Positions 5,429 through 5,874 of a stretch of DNA of 5,874 bases are shown here, piece after piece. The stretch's first letter is position 1; each line of letters begins with the position of its first letter. Position numbers and translations under genes: made by a program. Source of the stretch: an uncultured Paracoccaceae bacterium (GTDB lineage Bacteria; Pseudomonadota; Alphaproteobacteria; Rhodobacterales; Rhodobacteraceae); contig CALCPC010000714.1 of assembly GCA_937900975.1 (NCBI GenBank), positions 1 through 5,874 on the forward strand, given 5' to 3'. The notes beneath the pieces were generated by a model. The model had not been told where the DNA came from, searched no databases, and saw only the letters and a list, made by a program, of their open reading frames with translations.

Positions 5429-5874
5429 CTAGTCGACCTCAAGCCCGCTGGGCACCCTATCGGGTCGGCCGAGCCGCCCCTTCGTGCTGTCCCCGCCGGT
5501 CAGAGCGCCGAGAAAAGCGACGATATCTGCCACCTCATCGGTGCTGAGCGCAACAGGCGCGATGTCGATCCTGGCCGCCTGACGCGCGGTCTCGCGCGCA
5601 TCGGCTTGCGCGATGAAATCCACGGCGGCCAGCTTTGGGATCGGCGGCAGATCCGCTAGCGCTGGGTCCCACGCGGCGCGCGCGGCCTTTGGGTCCAGGT
5701 GATGGCGGACGATGCCCGTCAGCGTCGGATAGGCGCCGTTATGGCCGTAAGGCGCCGTCAGCGCGACGTTGCGCAGCATTGGCGTGCGAAACCTGTAGGC
5801 ATCCTCCCGGCGGTCGCTTTCGTTCAGCCGACCACGGTCGCGGACATCCCGCCCCAGCTGATCGCCCTCATGCG
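5429..5874 (-). CDS. Di-haem cytochrome c peroxidase / MauG-like protein, C-terminal part (5' end outside window)
   Basis: An open frame runs in from the window edge and ends at TAG 5429-5431, giving 147 visible C-terminal residues. They match the last part of the CcpA/MauG (COG1858) family: an acidic/Arg-rich stretch ending GRLNESDRRED (14-24), FRTPMLRNVALTAPYGHNG (28-46), then a helix LSTDEVADIVAFLGALTG and a tail RVPSGLEVD. The PYGHNG segment is the conserved loop near the second haem. The CxxCH haem motifs and any signal peptide must be upstream and are not visible, so haem number and location are inferred from the family, whose members are periplasmic and take electrons from cytochromes to reduce peroxide or oxidise protein residues. 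ATG at 5779 is internal, because conserved family sequence continues upstream of it. The gene ends one base before the kinase start, so co-transcription is likely, though a link between a periplasmic haem enzyme and a cytoplasmic sugar pathway is not obvious. Confidence 0.85.
   Translation of the reverse strand, partial: HEGDQLGRDVRDRGRLNESDRREDAYRFRTPMLRNVALTAPYGHNGAYPTLTGIVRHHLDPKAARAAWDPALADLPPIPKLAAVDFIAQADARETARQAARIDIAPVALSTDEVADIVAFLGALTGGDSTKGRLGRPDRVPSGLEVD
5437..5440 (-). promoter_or_regulatory. Ribosome binding site (GAGG) deciding the kinase GTG start
   Basis: GAGG on the minus strand is followed by nine bases and GTG at 5427. It overlaps the TTG at 5442, making that TTG an unlikely start. 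The site lies within the last codons of the peroxidase gene. Confidence 0.5.

Noticed and set aside
5428..5437. Overlapping SpeI and SalI sites (ACTAGTCGAC) that could suggest a cloning junction
   Set aside because: The bases encode the natural C-terminus of the peroxidase and its stop, followed by a sensible kinase start; both flanks share the same composition, so chance is the simplest explanation.
5429..5779. Peroxidase as a short intact 116-residue protein starting at 5779
   Set aside because: Family-like sequence (FRTP, GRLNESDRRED) continues in frame upstream to the window edge, so the ATG at 5779 is an internal Met and the gene is cut by the window.

Overview
The window looks like a piece of one tightly packed minus-strand operon from a GC-rich alphaproteobacterium. 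Rhodobacterales (roseobacter-type) is my best guess, from the base composition, the Ala/Arg-rich proteins and the style of the hydroxyacid dehydrogenase and aldolase. No RNA gene, phage, insertion sequence or CRISPR array is visible. There is no intergenic stretch longer than one base, and the promoter and terminator both lie outside the window.

In transcription order (right to left) the genes are: the C-terminal part of a di-haem cytochrome c peroxidase/MauG-like protein (5429-5874, cut by the window edge); a PfkB-family sugar kinase (4549-5427); a class I LacD/YihT-type aldolase (3530-4552); an L-fucose/L-arabinose-isomerase-like protein with an Ala/Pro repeat linker (2028-3530); a Gfo/Idh/MocA oxidoreductase (916-2031); and a D-isomer-specific 2-hydroxyacid dehydrogenase resembling (S)-sulfolactate dehydrogenase SlcC (5-931). 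The junctions read TAG-t-GTG, ATGA, TGATG, GTGA and finally a 16-base overlap with a strong ribosome binding site, so the six proteins are probably made as a coordinated set.

Isomerase, kinase and aldolase together form a module for aldose -> ketose -> ketose phosphate -> two three-carbon pieces. The kinase resembles E. coli YihV (6-deoxy-6-sulfofructose kinase) as I remember that sequence, and the aldolase belongs to the fold that includes YihT. The last gene resembles a sulfolactate dehydrogenase, and the Gfo/Idh/MocA gene is a possible NAD-dependent sulfoquinovosidase (GH188-like). My leading hypothesis is therefore a sulfoquinovose catabolic operon of the sulfo-EMP-2 kind, with a fucose-isomerase-like enzyme instead of YihS. 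It may feed sulfolactate onward to sulfopyruvate. This is an inference from family membership and remembered motifs. A pathway for another, non-sulfonated rare sugar remains possible. No transporter, sulfolactaldehyde dehydrogenase/reductase or regulator lies within the window.

The most unusual sequence feature is a 144-bp in-frame array (three 48-bp copies, each made of two 24-bp half-units) in the isomerase gene, placed at an apparent domain boundary.
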